Shown here one piece after another: positions 23,698-34,690 of a stretch of 64,000 nucleotides of DNA (within the stretch, counting starts at the first letter, position 1; every line of letters starts with the position of its first letter). The DNA lies in the NCBI RefSeq assembly GCF_042477335.2, contig NC_091251.1:86195501-86259500 (forward strand), written 5' to 3'. The position numbers and the translations under genes are program-made. The stretch is from Ovis canadensis (lineage: Eukaryota > Chordata > Mammalia > Artiodactyla > Bovidae). The notes under the pieces were generated by a model. That model did not search any database. It saw nothing but the letters and a program-made list of their open reading frames with translations, and was not told the origin of the DNA.

Positions 23698-24260
23698 AAG
23701 TGAAGCCGCTCAGTCTTAAGTTAGATCATATCTAAATGTAAGTTACAAATGTTCCATAAAAAAAAATTTCCCCCAGTGCTACACTCTCATAGATAATGTA
23801 CAAAACCTTTAGAAGGATCAACTTTTTAACTAAGATGCTTTGGAGAAATAGTTAAAAGGAAGTACGAAGAATTAGCAGTAAACAAAAATTCAAGTTTAAA
23901 ATTATGGATGGAGGAAACACTTTAGAAGAAAATTTTATCACAAAATATTGGAATCTTTAGAAAATAAAAAGTTTTTCCACTATTATAAATACTTTCATTT
24001 TTGTATATTTACTTTGAGTTTCAAAACAAATTTTATAAGATATTTTCCTTTTTATCAGTGAAACAACTGTTTAACCAGTAATATTAAAAGTATTGATGCA
24101 AATTTACTCAATATATTTTTCTCAAAAGTACAAATAGTATTAAAAGTATAACTGCAAATTTACTAAATATATTTTTCTCAAAAATGAAAATCACTATTTC
24201 TGAAAAAGTTTAATTCTATTTAGAGTATTTATATTTAAATGTCAGTGTATTTAAATATAA
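23698..24260. other. AT-rich, no gene; local direct repeat
   Basis: Very AT-rich. A tandem-like repeat of about 60 bp is visible (AAAAGTATTGATGCAAATTT near 24085 and AAAAGTATAACTGCAAATTT near 24142, both followed by ATATATTTTTCTCAAAA). Confidence 0.55.
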
Positions 24261-24852
24261 ATAGGACAGAAAGAGTAAAGACCTAACAGAAGCAGAAGAG
24301 ATTAAGAAGAGGTGGAAAGAATAGACAGAACTATACAAAAGGAGTCTTAATGACACGGATAACTACAATGTTGTGGTCACTTATCTAGAGCCAAACATTC
24401 TGGAGTGTGAAGTCAAGTGGGCCTAAGGAAGCATTACTACAAACAAAGATAGTGGAGGTGATAGAATTCCAGCTGAGCTATTTAAAAACCTAAAAGATGA
24501 TGCTGTTGAAGTGCTGCACTCAATATGTCAGCAAATTTGGAAAGCTCAGCAGTGGCCACCAGACTGGAAAAGGTCAGTTTTCATTCCAATCCCAAAGAAA
24601 GGCAATGCCAAAGAATGTTCAAACTACTGTACAGCTGTGCTCATTTCCCATGCTAGTAAGGTTATGCTCAAATCCTTCAAGCTAGGCCTCAGCAGTACAT
24701 GAACCAAAAACTTCCAGATGTACAAGCTGGGTTTAGAAAAGGCAGAGGAACCAGAGATCAAATTGCCAACATGCACTGGATCATAGAAAAAGCAACAGAA
24801 TTCCAGAAAAGCATAAACTTTCGCTTCATTGACTACACTAAAGTCTTGACTT

Positions 24853-25068
24853 TGGTACTAAGTCACTTCAGTCATGTCCGACTCTTTGTGACCCCATGAG
24901 CTGTAGCCTGGCAGGCTCCTCCGTCCATGGGATTTTCCAGGAAAAGATATCAAAGTGGGTTACCATTTCCTCCTCCAGGGGATCTTCCCAACCCACGGGT
25001 TGAATCCACATCTCTATGTCTCTTGCATTGGCAGGCGGGTTCTTTACTACTGGTGCCACCAGTCTGCT
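24853..25068 (-). mobile_element. Bov-tA SINE in Bov-B
   Basis: Antisense Bov-tA with CTAAGTCACTTCAGTCATGT at the left and GGTTCTTTACTACTGGTGCC at the right. Confidence 0.87.
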
Positions 25069-25106
25069 TTTTGTTGACTGTGGGGATCACAACAAATTGT
25101 GGAAAA

Positions 25107-25317
25107 TGTTTCCCTGGTGGCTTAGACAGTAAGGAATCTGCCCACAATGCGGGAGACCCAGGTTCAATCCCTGGGTCGGAAAGATCCCCTGGAAAAGGGA
25201 ATGGTGCCCACTCCAGTACTCTTGCCTAGAGAATTCCATGGACAGAGGAGCCTGATAAGCTATGGTCCATGGGGTCTCAAACACATGTGAGACACAACTG
25301 AGTGACTCACACACACA
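25107..25317 (+). mobile_element. Bov-tA SINE in Bov-B
   Basis: Sense Bov-tA with tRNA head TTTCCCTGGTGGCTTAGACA, ending GAGTGACTCACACACACAC. Confidence 0.87.
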
Positions 25318-25486
25318 CTTAAGGAGATGGGAATACCAGACCACCTTGTTTCCTGAGAAATCTGTATGCAGGTCAAGAAGAAACAGCTAGAATCCTACAT
25401 GGAACAAATGACTGGTTCAAAATTGGGAAAGGAGTAAGACGAGGCTGTATATTGTCACCCTGCTTATTTAACTTATATATAGAGTA

Positions 25487-25697
25487 AGTAAGTGTTAGTC
25501 GCTCAGTCGTGCCCGACTCATTGCTATCCCATAGACTGCAGCCCACCAGGCTCCTGTGTCCATGAGATTTCCAGGCAAGGATACTGAAGTGGGTTGCCAT
25601 TTCCTTCTCCAGGGGATCTTCCCAACCCAGTAATTGAACCCAGGTCTCCTGCACTGCAGGCAGGTTCCTTACAGACTGAACTATAAGGGAAGCCCAT
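25487..25697 (-). mobile_element. Bov-tA SINE in Bov-B
   Basis: Antisense Bov-tA with ATATATAGAGTA at both flanks (about 25477-25488 and 25697-25708), a probable target-site duplication. Confidence 0.9.
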
Positions 25698-26439
25698 ATA
25701 TAGAGTACATCATGTGAAATGCCAGGCTGGAGAAAGGAGAGTGAAAAAGCTGGCTTAAAATTCAACATTAAAAAAACTAAGATCATGGCATCCAGTCCCA
25801 TCACTTCAAGGCAAATAGAAGGGGCAAAAGTGGAAACAGTGACAGACTTTATTTTCTTGGGCTCCAAAATCACTGCAGATGGTAACTGCAGCCATGAAAT
25901 TAGAAGACACTTGCTTCTTGGAAGAAAAGCTATGACAAATCTAGACAGCATATTAAAAAGCAGAGATATCACTTTGCCAACAAAGCTCTGTATAGTCAAA
26001 GCTATGGTTTTTCCAGTAGTCATGTATGGATGTGACAGTTGGACCATAAAGGAGGCTGAGCGCCAAAGTACTGACGCTTTTGAACTGTGGTGTTGGAGAA
26101 GACTCTGGAGAGTCCCTTGGACTGCAGGGAGATCAAACCAGTCAACTCTAAGGAAAATCAACCTGAACAGTCACTGGAAGGACTGATGCTGAAGCTGAAG
26201 TTCTAATACTTCGGCCACCTGATGCAAAGAGCCGACTCACTGGAATAGACCCTGATGCTGGAAAGACTGAAGGCAAAAGGAGAAGAAGATGAGAAAGGAT
26301 GAGACGGTTGGATGGCATCACTGACTCAATGAACATGAATTTGAGCAAACCCTGGGAGACAGTGAAGGACAGGGAAGGCTGGCATGCTGCAGTCCATGAG
26401 GTCGCAGAGAGTTGAACATGATTTTGCAACTCAACTACA

Positions 26440-26913
26440 ATGCTAGTGTAATCCACATGTATTAAGCAAGTAGGGGCTTCTCAAATAAAGAAAAAACAGT
26501 CTTATTTGGTTTTATAAATAATAAAGATGATTTAAAAAGTTAAAAATTGAGCTTAAAAAACACAACCCAAACCACCTGTTTTTAAAAGTCACACCAGCCG
26601 TCTACTTCTAAAAAACCCTTATCAAAGCTATTTCTTCAAACCCAACATTTACTAATTCAACAGATGGGTTTTTAAAATGAGGAATGTAATTTTACTTTCA
26701 ACTCACTGATTATATACTCAACTGGCAGCTTTAAAAAAATAATTTTAGAATACACAAAGACTTGAATTAAACCATTCTCAGCATTTTCCCAGGACTGTTT
26801 GCTAACTGGCTTGTTTTTATTTATATATGAGCTTTTATATGTCTACCACAGGTAGTACACAGAAATAATTATTTGCAACTATAAAACTTATCAAGTAAAC
26901 GCCCAATGTAACA
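26440..26913 (-). promoter_or_regulatory. WDR89: WDR89 3' UTR with candidate poly(A) signal
   Basis: AT-rich sequence downstream of the WDR89 stop. TTTATT at 26816-26821 reads AATAAA on the minus strand, about 95 bases after the stop, and is a candidate polyadenylation signal. The true end of the transcript is not shown by sequence alone, and the Bov-B 3' end begins near 26436. Confidence 0.5.
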
Positions 26914-28074
26914 TCATTGCTTTTTCCTTCTCTTATAAGAATCATTACTGTGAACGCGAACTCGCTGGTATACAGAGGATGCTATTTTCATGCTGTCTTT
27001 CTTTGTAAATGTCTTCTCAACTGCTCCAGGTTTCCAAAGTAACAACTGTGCGTCTTCTCCTCCAGTTAGCAAAGAATCATCCTGCATATTCCAACAGAAG
27101 GACCGGACTGTAGCAGCATGCCCTCCTTGAAGGCTGGTCACATGGACCAATCCTGATGTCATACAGCTCATTATGTGAATGATTCCTGTGTTTGTCCCTC
27201 CAACAACAAATAATTTGTCTGTCTTTTCATGATATAGGCCACCAATCAAATAGTCCAAAATCCCTTCTTTCACGTTAATTACTTCTCTGACATCTGGAAT
27301 GTTCAAACATGTAATTGGTTCATCTGTATCCAGATGATTAAGATCCCACCAACAAAATCCCTCATCATGTGTCATGCAGTAAATCTGTTTATAATCTTTC
27401 CCAGACCAACCAATAAAGCTTACTGATGAAACTGAGTTACAGGTTGTGACCAGTGCATCGTCTTCATTATCTGCGCTAATATCAAATACATTTACCAGGC
27501 CATCAGTTGAACCTGAGACTACCATGTTTGGATTACTGGGATGGAAACATACTTGAGTGATATCATCACTATGTGTCTCTGAATATGCACCAAGTGGCTC
27601 TTTGGTAGTAGACAAGTCCTGAGAATTAATTCTGGCATCCCAAAATACCAACAATGCATCATCATCAACTTTTTCTGTACCAGCACAAATGACATGATCA
27701 TTAGAACTGATATCAAAACTGATAAAAATATTGGAAGGGTAACCCTTGAACAGCTGGACAGGCTTTCCACTGGCCAGTCGAGCATCCCAACACTTCACAG
27801 TGCCATCAGTGCATGAGGAATACACACTGTCATGCGAATTTGCAAACTTGACTCCATTAAGTCCAGGACATCCTCTAAATTCTCGTATTACATTTAACCT
27901 TTCTTTATCATATATTCTGATTGATCCATTAGAACATAAAACAGCAACCAAGCTTCCTTTTTCTGTTTGTACAGTCTTTGATGTGTCTATGCCAAGCAGG
28001 TAAGTAGGCTCTTTAGTTTCTGAGGAACGTTTAACAATGTTCAAGTTGGCAAATTGTTCTTCAATCTTCTCCAT
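26914..28074 (-). CDS. WDR89: WD repeat-containing protein 89, complete coding exon
   Basis: WDR89 is a WD40 beta-propeller protein, presumed to be a scaffold for protein contacts; its precise role is poorly known. The 386-residue product begins MEKIEEQFANL and ends in a basic tail, YKRRKKQ. WD-type strand ends are visible at about residues 49-57 (NGSIRIYDK), 89-99 (TDGTVKCWDAR), 138-148, 190-199 (TDGLVNVFDI), 238-245 and 339-350 (EDAQLLLWKPG). Length agrees with the human protein (about 387). The start at 28074 is chosen because it has a good Kozak context (G at -3, G at +4) and lies 30 bases inside the exon. The in-frame ATG at 28117-28119 is upstream of the splice site and so intronic. No frameshift or internal stop is present, and the splice site argues against a processed copy. 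Clearly the only intact host gene here. Confidence 0.96.
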   Translation of the reverse strand: MEKIEEQFANLNIVKRSSETKEPTYLLGIDTSKTVQTEKGSLVAVLCSNGSIRIYDKERLNVIREFRGCPGLNGVKFANSHDSVYSSCTDGTVKCWDARLASGKPVQLFKGYPSNIFISFDISSNDHVICAGTEKVDDDALLVFWDARINSQDLSTTKEPLGAYSETHSDDITQVCFHPSNPNMVVSGSTDGLVNVFDISADNEDDALVTTCNSVSSVSFIGWSGKDYKQIYCMTHDEGFCWWDLNHLDTDEPITCLNIPDVREVINVKEGILDYLIGGLYHEKTDKLFVVGGTNTGIIHIMSCMTSGLVHVTSLQGGHAATVRSFCWNMQDDSLLTGGEDAQLLLWKPGAVEKTFTKKDSMKIASSVYQRVRVHSNDSYKRRKKQ

Positions 28075-28104
28075 ATCAGGAGTGCATCCAAGGGTAGCAA
28101 AAAT

Positions 28105-28130
28105 CTGTAATAAAAACAAAAATTGAAATT
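28105..28130 (-). promoter_or_regulatory. WDR89: 3' splice site before the WDR89 coding exon
   Basis: On the minus strand a pyrimidine-rich tract (TTTTTGTTTTTATTACAG) ends in CAG at 28105-28107, so the exon begins at 28104. This leaves 30 bases of 5' UTR before the ATG. Human WDR89 likewise has its whole coding region in the last exon. Confidence 0.8.
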
Positions 28131-28488
28131 AAACCCAAAGCGTCTCTACATTGTAATTAAATCAATAACATTTCCCTCTGAGAGCTGGCACAAGAAAACA
28201 GAAATAAAATCTAATATTTTAATCATTCCCCTACCATGATGTAACTAAATCTCAGCTGCTTCCTTGTAATTCAACCACTTTTTATATACTGAATCTACTG
28301 CCAGTAAGAGATTATAAAAATGTATGTACATGTACATACATTGCTTAGTAATTCCTTTCAGCTCAAACCTAATTATTGGTCCTACTCATGGTCCTCAGCA
28401 TTAGCCAGGATCTCTACTTTGGGATCATCTTCTCCTGGCCCCAGCTACCTTATACAGTTATAGAATCTAACACAGATGTGTTGGCAGA
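28131..28488. other. Probable WDR89 intron, no repeat named
   Basis: Unique-looking AT-rich sequence. It contains a perfect 24-base palindrome at 28319-28342. Confidence 0.5.
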
Positions 28489-28489
28489 A

Positions 28490-28960
28490 AAATAGTCCCT
28501 CAACGATGTTCATGCCTTCATCCCAGGAACCTATGAATATGTTAGGTTACATGGCAAAGATGAATTGAGGTTGTAAATGGAATTAAGGTTGCTAATCAGT
28601 TGATATTAAAATAGATTATTAAGGATTATCTGGGTGAACCCAAAGTAATCACCAGTGCCCTTAAAAGTAGAAGCAGACAGAATATGAGAATCAATGGGAG
28701 ATGTTCCTATGGAAGAAAGGTTCAGAGAGATACATTACTGATTTGGGCGAGGGAAGCCAATAATTGGGTGGCCTCTAGAGAGTGGAAGAGGCAAGGAAAT
28801 AGCTTCCTTTAGAGCCTCCACATGAAAGTGAAACTCTGCTGATCCTTGATTTTAGCCCAGTGAGACCCACTTTGAACTTCTGACCTCCAGAGCTATAAAA
28901 AAAATTTATGTCATTTCAAGCCACCAATTTTGCAGTAATTTGTTACAGCAGTGATTAAAA
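28490..28960 (+). repeat. Old LTR- or LINE-type mammalian repeat
   Basis: GGTGGCCTCTAGAGAGTGGA, GCCCAGTGAGACCCACTTTG and CTTCTGACCTCCAGAGCTAT, followed by CAGTAATTTGTTACAGCAG, are phrases of a common old mammalian interspersed repeat (MaLR/ERVL-like). I am unsure of the family. Confidence 0.5.
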
Positions 28961-29019
28961 AACAAAACAAACAAAAAAAAAAACTAATAGAGGTACCCAG
29001 TAGGAATTGCAGAGATGTG

Positions 29020-29125
29020 CTTCTCAGGCAGGAGCAGCTTGCAAATGGTGGAGCTGGAATTTGAACCCAGGCATTTTGGCTTCAGGAACGGTGACCTTTA
29101 CCACCACACTAGATTGCTTCTCAAT
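29020..29125 (-). repeat. MIR fragment
   Basis: GGAGCTGGAATTTGAACCCA, then ACCTTTACCACCACACTAGA: antisense MIR tRNA-related end. Confidence 0.6.
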
Positions 29126-29329
29126 GGTAGGTTGTACATAGAACAACTTTCAGGCCAGAAAAATATGCATAAAGTCTAGTGCCTTTATCCCAAGTTTTTC
29201 TATCTTGGTTTCACCAAATGAATATTCTTGCCAGCCTCACAAATTCACATTTTCATTCTTAAGGTGAAATGCTTTTTTTTTTTTCCTGTTGCTTTAGTGA
29301 TAGCTTTTTAGCTGTCTTTTCATCTTTAC

Positions 29330-29440
29330 AAGGAGAAATGAATATGAACTCAAGAGTGGTTAGAAAGATTAACTGAAATAATGTGTCTGGCAGATCACGG
29401 TGCACATTCAACAAATGTTACATAAAAATGACCAGGATTA
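29330..29440 (+). repeat. MIR fragment
   Basis: GATTAACTGAAATAATGTGT followed by CATTCAACAAATGTTACA matches the sense MIR 3' half. Confidence 0.5.
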
Positions 29441-29935
29441 CCATTACCAATAACACTAACACCACATGGTAGAGAATTCAAACCATCAGAGTGGCTCCAA
29501 ACAGCACAATTAAACAAACAGGCAAAATATATTAAAAGTTGGATTGAGGTTCAAAAGAATAAGCATCTTCTCCAACTTTAAATTTTGAATACTTTAAAAC
29601 TTACAAAAGTTGAAAGAATAGTACAATGGACACCCACACACATACACACAGTCTTTCACCTCCGAGGATCACCAACTTGCTTTCTTCTATCTCTATAAAC
29701 ACAAACACATGCATTTTTGATGGCCTATTTGAAAGTGAACTGCAGACAAAATATCATTTCACTCCTAAATACTTTGACACAGAGAACCTCCCCAATCTTC
29801 TGTTTTCTTAACACTGAATTTTTTTAAAAGTCCGGCCAGTTGTCTCATAAAATGTCCTATATTCTAGATTTTTCTAATTGTCTTCTCTTTGAGATTAGAT
29901 TCCAGTTTAACATTGTTATCAGGGATACAATTTAT
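29441..29935. repeat. Old LINE-like fragment (29585-29835) in unique DNA
   Basis: AAGTTGAAAGAATAGTACAA, followed by CACCAACTTGC and GAAAGTGAACTGCAGAC, resembles an old LINE-derived repeat. Similar phrasing recurs at 30730-31000. The family is not resolved. Confidence 0.4.
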
Positions 29936-29938
29936 GTG

Positions 29939-30223
29939 ATGCTGCTGCTACTGCTGCTGCTTAGTCACTTCAGTCGTGTCTGACTCTGTGCGACCCCATA
30001 GACAGCAGCCCACCAGGCTCCCCCGTCCCTGGGATTCTCCAGGCAAGAACACTGGAGTGGGTTGCCATTTACTTCTCCAATGCATGAAAGTGAAAAGTGA
30101 AAGTGAAGTCGCTCAGTCGTGTCCGACTCTTAGCGATCCTGTGGACTGCAGCCTACCAGGCTCCTCCGTCCATGGATTTTCCAGGCAGGAACACTGGAGT
30201 GGGGTGCCATTGCTTTCTCCATT
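29939..30223 (-). mobile_element. BovA2 SINE
   Basis: Antisense BovA2 dimer with a (GCT)n start. TGATGCTG occurs on both flanks (about 29938 and 30227) and may be the target-site duplication. Confidence 0.92.
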
Positions 30224-30229
30224 GTCTGA

Positions 30230-30555
30230 TGCTGGGGACTTCTTATTGCATCACATCATAGAGGCTCATAATAACAACTTTGATCACTTCCTTAAGTTGC
30301 TGGTGCTCAAACTGTCTCTGACCTGACCACTGAGAAACTCCTTAGGCCAGCTTCTGTGTGCTTGTGATATGTCATTATCACAATTAGTCTGTAAGTCCCT
30401 ACACGGAACAACTCTGTATAAGAATAAGCTAAGTCCGAAAATGGTGAGCTTCCTTTAAGTATTCAGAGACTAGAAGACCATTTACCTCCAGAGCATAACT
30501 GTTGGTTTTAAAACCAGATAGGTTAAATGGCCTTCTCTCCTTGAACACGTCATGC
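30230..30555. other. No gene recognised
   Basis: Unique-looking probable intron sequence. Confidence 0.45.
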
Positions 30556-30559
30556 TTCT

Positions 30560-31005
30560 GTCTCAGGACTGCGGCAGCAGCTGCTTCTCTGTCTGGAATA
30601 CTATCTATACATTTTTTGTGTGAGTAACTCCTGCCTGTTATTCAGGTCTCAATATGTTACCTCCCCAGAGAGAACTTCCCTGATCAACCAACCTAAAGCG
30701 GCAGTCACTCCCTATCATATTGCCCATTTTGTTAAATAAAAAATTTAAAATGCTTTAATTATGAACTATTTCAAATGTACAAAGAAGTGTAGAAAAAAGG
30801 AAACATACTCAAATACTGTATCACCTAGATTTAACAGATGTTAACATTTTGCCACATTTGCCTCAGTTTTTTATTTAAAGAAATGAAACGACAGATACAA
30901 CTTCTATGATTAAGAAATTCTAAAAATGGCGTCACATTTATATGTATCTTTGCTACAATTTGCTCTTTTCACTCAATATTTTTGAAAAACTTGATTTTAC
31001 CTGAC
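30560..31005 (+). repeat. L2 fragment then old LINE-like fragment
   Basis: 30560-30735 follows the L2 3' layout (ACTCCTGCCTGTTATTCAGG, AACTTCCCTGATCAACCAAC). 30740-30870 (AAATGTACAAAGAAGTGTAG, TTAACATTTTGCCACATTTG) is the same class of old repeat as 29585-29835. Confidence 0.45.
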
Positions 31006-32140
31006 TTTCTTGCTTTTTTGTTATCAATATGGTTGCTGAATCAATGAATGAATAATTGATTCAGCTTTCATGCATAAAGAGCTGAAGAGCTCCAGGAGAA
31101 GCAGAATAAATCTAAAATGATACGTCATATGTCTGTATGTTTGCAGGGAGAGCTCTGCTTATGGAAATTAGTAACATAATGGCATTCTTTAGCAGTACTT
31201 TAAATAAAGCACAAAAAGGAAATAAAAAGACTTTATATTTGTGAAAGAAACATTATTTAACATAATTTTTTTTTTTTTACTACAAGCTATTCAACTACGT
31301 CCTAAAACGTGTGTTCACTTTAAGAGTATACTGCCTACACACTTCAAGTAAAAAATCCTTCTAAATTCCAGATAAAAAACAACTACCCATTCTTGAAATA
31401 ATCAAAGTGTTAATAAGATTACAAAAGAAACAATTCTTTGCTACTGTTTCATATTGATCTCTGCATATGAAATATCAGATTGATGAGAATTTTAAACAAT
31501 AAGGAAGTTGAATGCGACTTTTAAGTTAACAGTAAGTTATAGCACTATGGCTGTGCACTGCTACCCTCAAGCAATATAGCCATGCTGTACTCCTCCCCCA
31601 ACAGTGTTGCCTAGAGTCTGTTTCGCATTGGAACAGTCCCCTGCAAGGCTTTAATCCAAAGGATTCTGGGATCGATGCAGGCAGAGTGGGCCCCAGATGG
31701 AATGCTACAGCAAACCAACATTTTAAGACAGCAGTGATGGTAACAATCTCACTAGTGTTCCACCTGACACACTGTTTAAATGCAGTATAGTGCTTCAAAA
31801 AAAGAGAAAGATATTAGAAGACAGGTAGATCTCACAATGCTCTCAATATTATAGAGTTTATATTCATTTGTCCACAGGTACAAATAGTAAAATATTACTT
31901 TAATCTCCTTGGGAAAAGATGAAAACCTCTGACTTACGTTTTAACACATTAATATGCCTATGCAAATGAGCCATATTTGAAGTATAACTTCCAAGGTTAC
32001 ACAGTTAATCTTAATTTTACATACTAATGAATCATTGTTAAATGATAAATAAACCTTTTACTTCTATGTATGCCCTTATCTGAAGGGTTTGTTTTTTTTT
32101 TTTGGCATGATCCTCTTCCCACTCTCCATAGTCTCTCTTT
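31006..32140. other. No gene supported
   Basis: AT-rich probable intron. A 90-codon minus-strand frame at 31526-31798 lies in a slightly more GC-rich patch but has no domain. Poly-T at 31266-31279 and 32092-32104. Confidence 0.45.
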
Positions 32141-32144
32141 TCTT

Positions 32145-32500
32145 CTCACTCAGTCACCTCATTGAAATTCATGTTTTCAAGTGCCACCTACATGCCAATA
32201 AGCTCACCTATTTACAAGTCCATTTTTCCAAGTGTCAACTAGCCATCTCTCCTTGAATCCCACTACAACTCCAAGTTAAACTGATTATTTGTGCTTCCCC
32301 TCTGTGAAACATTCTCCGTAAAAATAAAACCAAATTATGCTTTTCAATGTTCTCCATGTTGGTCGATGGTATTGGCACCATGACAACACTCTCATCTACT
32401 TAGTTACCTAAGCCAGAATCTCTGGGGAATATCCAGTTCTCCTACTCAGGCTCTCATCAAATCCCTTTTCAAATCTTTTGCTGCAGGCTACTAACTGAAG
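32145..32500 (+). repeat. L2 LINE fragment (probable)
   Basis: CT-rich phrases (AACTAGCCATCTCTCCTTGA, CCAGAATCTCTGGGGAATAT) in the order seen in L2. Diverged. Confidence 0.45.
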
Positions 32501-33290
32501 TATAAGGTTCAATCTATTTCTGGAGATCAAAACAATATTGACAACTTCACACGGTTCAACCTAACAAAAATGTATAAAGAGAACAAATAAGATTAACCGT
32601 AATTTTAATATTTTCTCTATTTGTTTCTGTTAGATACATAAAAGGAAGCTAAGTTAGCATTTTAGACCTCAACAGGCTAGTGAGAGCTGAGGATGCCTTT
32701 CTTATACTAATGCACACACACAAATGAAAAAGGGCACAAATAGAAAAGAACAGAAAAGAATACTGAAGCAAAGAATAGGGAGGAGAAAAGAACAGAAATG
32801 AAGATAAGCCCAAAGAGAACAGAACAGAAAAGAGAAGGGAAGGCAGTTACTGCCACCACCTCTTAATTCACACTGCACTTTGTACTTTACCAATATTGAG
32901 ATGAGACAAGGAGGAAAAGTCCAGAAAAAGGAAGTTCAGTAGAGTCTAAAGCCGTGTTGGCTAAAAAGTTTTCATTAAGCCATCTTGAAACACATTAGAT
33001 AGAAAATGCTCATTAATCTCTAATCTGAGGAACAGTCCTTAGATAATAGAGAGCTGATTTACTTGTTAACAACATCCCTAAACATTAAGTATTTCTTCTG
33101 GGGCTTTTGCCTTAGTACGATTTAAGTTATCTTTATCAATCAAAATGTTCTTTTATTTTACTTCCTATTAAAATAAACCCAACAAAGTGTTATTTCTATA
33201 TATAAAGTACATTCAAAATACATCAAACTGCAACTAGGCATTCCTCTTATTCTTGAATTGACCAAGTTTGAATATGAAATCTGAAGGACA
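32501..33290. other. No gene recognised; purine-rich patch
   Basis: A run of AAAGAACAGAAAAGAA-type purine repeats at about 32725-32840 gives a spurious minus-strand frame. The rest is AT-rich. Confidence 0.5.
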
Positions 33291-33313
33291 GCCTCAGTTC
33301 AGTTCAGTTCAGT

Positions 33314-34690
33314 TCAGTCGTTCAGTCGTGTCCGACTCTTTGCGACCCCATGAATCGCAGCATGCCAGGCCTCCCTGTCTGTCACCATCTCCCGGAGTTC
33401 ACTCAGACTCACATCCATGGAGTCCGTGATGCCATCCAGACATCTCATCCTCAGTCGTCCCCTTCTCCTCCTGCCCCCAATTCCTTCCAGCATCAGAGTC
33501 TTTTCCAACGAGTCAACTCTTCGCATGAGGTGGCCAAAGTACTGGAGTTTCAGCTTCAGCATCATTCCTTCCAATGAGCACCCAGGACTGATCTCCTTCA
33601 GAATGGACTGGTTGGATCTCCTTGCAGTCCAAGGGACTTGCAAGAGTCTTCTCCAACACCACAGTTCAAAAGCATCAATTCTTTGGTGCTCTGCCTTCTT
33701 CACAGTCCAACTCTCACATCCATACATGACCACAGGAAAAACCATAGCCTTGACTAGACGGACCTTAGTCGGCAAAGTAATGTCTCTGCTTCTGAATATA
33801 CTATCTAGATTGGTCATAACTTTCCTTCCAAGGAGTAAGCATCTTTTAATTTCATGGCTGCAGTCACCATCTGCAGTGATTTTGGAGCCCCCCAAAATAA
33901 AGTCTGACACTGTTTCCACTGTTTCCCCATCTATTTCCCATGAAGTGATGGGACCGGATGCCATGATCTTCATTTTCTGAATGTTGAGCTTTAAGCCAAC
34001 TGTTTCGCTCTCCTCTTTCACTTTCATCAAGAGGCTTTTTAGTTCCTCTTCACTTTCTGCCATAAGGGTGATGTCATCTGCATATCTGAGGTTATTGATA
34101 TTTCTCCTGGCAATCTTGATTCCAGCTTGTGTTTCTTCCAGTCCAGCGTTTCTCATGATGTACTCTGCATAGAAGTTAAATAAGCAGGGTGACAATATAC
34201 AGCCTTGACGTACTCCTTTTCCTATTTGGAACCAGTCTATTGTTCCATGTCCAGTTCTAACTGTTTCTTCCTGACCTGCATACAGATTTCTCAAGAGGCA
34301 GGTTAGGTGGTCTGGTATTCCCATCTCTTTCAGAATTTTCCACAGTTGATTGTGATCCACACAGTCAAAGGCTTTGGCATAGTCAATAAAGCAGAAATAG
34401 ATGTTTTTCTGGAACTCTCTTGCTTTATCCATGATCCAGCGGATGTTGGCAATTTGATCTCTGGTTCCTCTGCCTTTTCTAAAACCAGCTTGAACATCAG
34501 GGAGTTCACGGTTCACATATTGCTGAAGCCTGGCTTGGAGAATTTTGAACATTACTTTACTAGCATGTGAAATGAGTACAATTGTGTGGTAGTTTGAGCA
34601 TTCTTTGGCATTGCCTTTCTTTGGATTGGAATGACAACTGACCTTTTCCAGTCTTGTGGCCACTGCTGAGTTTTCCAAATTTGCTGGCAT
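33314..34690 (-). pseudogene. Bov-B reverse transcriptase and C-terminal domain, 458-codon frame
   Basis: This is the longest uninterrupted frame in the window. It encodes an RTE-type reverse transcriptase that would copy element RNA at nicked target DNA. Motifs in order: FIDYAKAFD (residues 101-109, holding the first catalytic aspartate), VRQGCILSP (160-168), YADD (203-206, catalytic pair) and a basic GGRRRRGR stretch in the C-terminal region. The N-terminal fingers (KASGGDGI) lie in another frame at 34552-34842, so a frameshift near 34.6 kb separates them from this piece. The first ATG is therefore not a native start. Confidence 0.88.

Larger units (their letters stand above)
24262..26436 (+). 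mobile_element. Bov-B LINE, sense, 5'-truncated, split by three SINEs
   Basis: Bov-B segments at 24262-24850, about 25072-25106, 25318-25486 and 25698-26436 are collinear. The copy carries [23 protein letters not shown] and, further on, the C-terminal region in the 155-codon frame at 25719-26186. The 3' end is diverged (TTTTGCAACTCAACTACA). The segment holding the YADD catalytic box is absent between about 25720 and 25730. Confidence 0.9.

Noticed and set aside
28075..28119. In-frame upstream ATG extending WDR89 by 15 codons
   Set aside because: The extra codons cross a good 3' splice site (CAG at 28105-28107 after a T-rich tract). The internal ATG at 28074 matches the known protein start and has a better context.
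31526..31798. 90-codon minus-strand frame in the probable WDR89 intron
   Set aside because: No domain, no splice or promoter context, and no coding signature I can see. It may be worth a conservation check, but I cannot support a gene.
33417..33980. 187-codon plus-strand frame
   Set aside because: It is the antisense of the Bov-B reverse-transcriptase frame. The same shadow recurs wherever Bov-B lies antisense (for example 19452-19949) or sense (for example 4094-4765).
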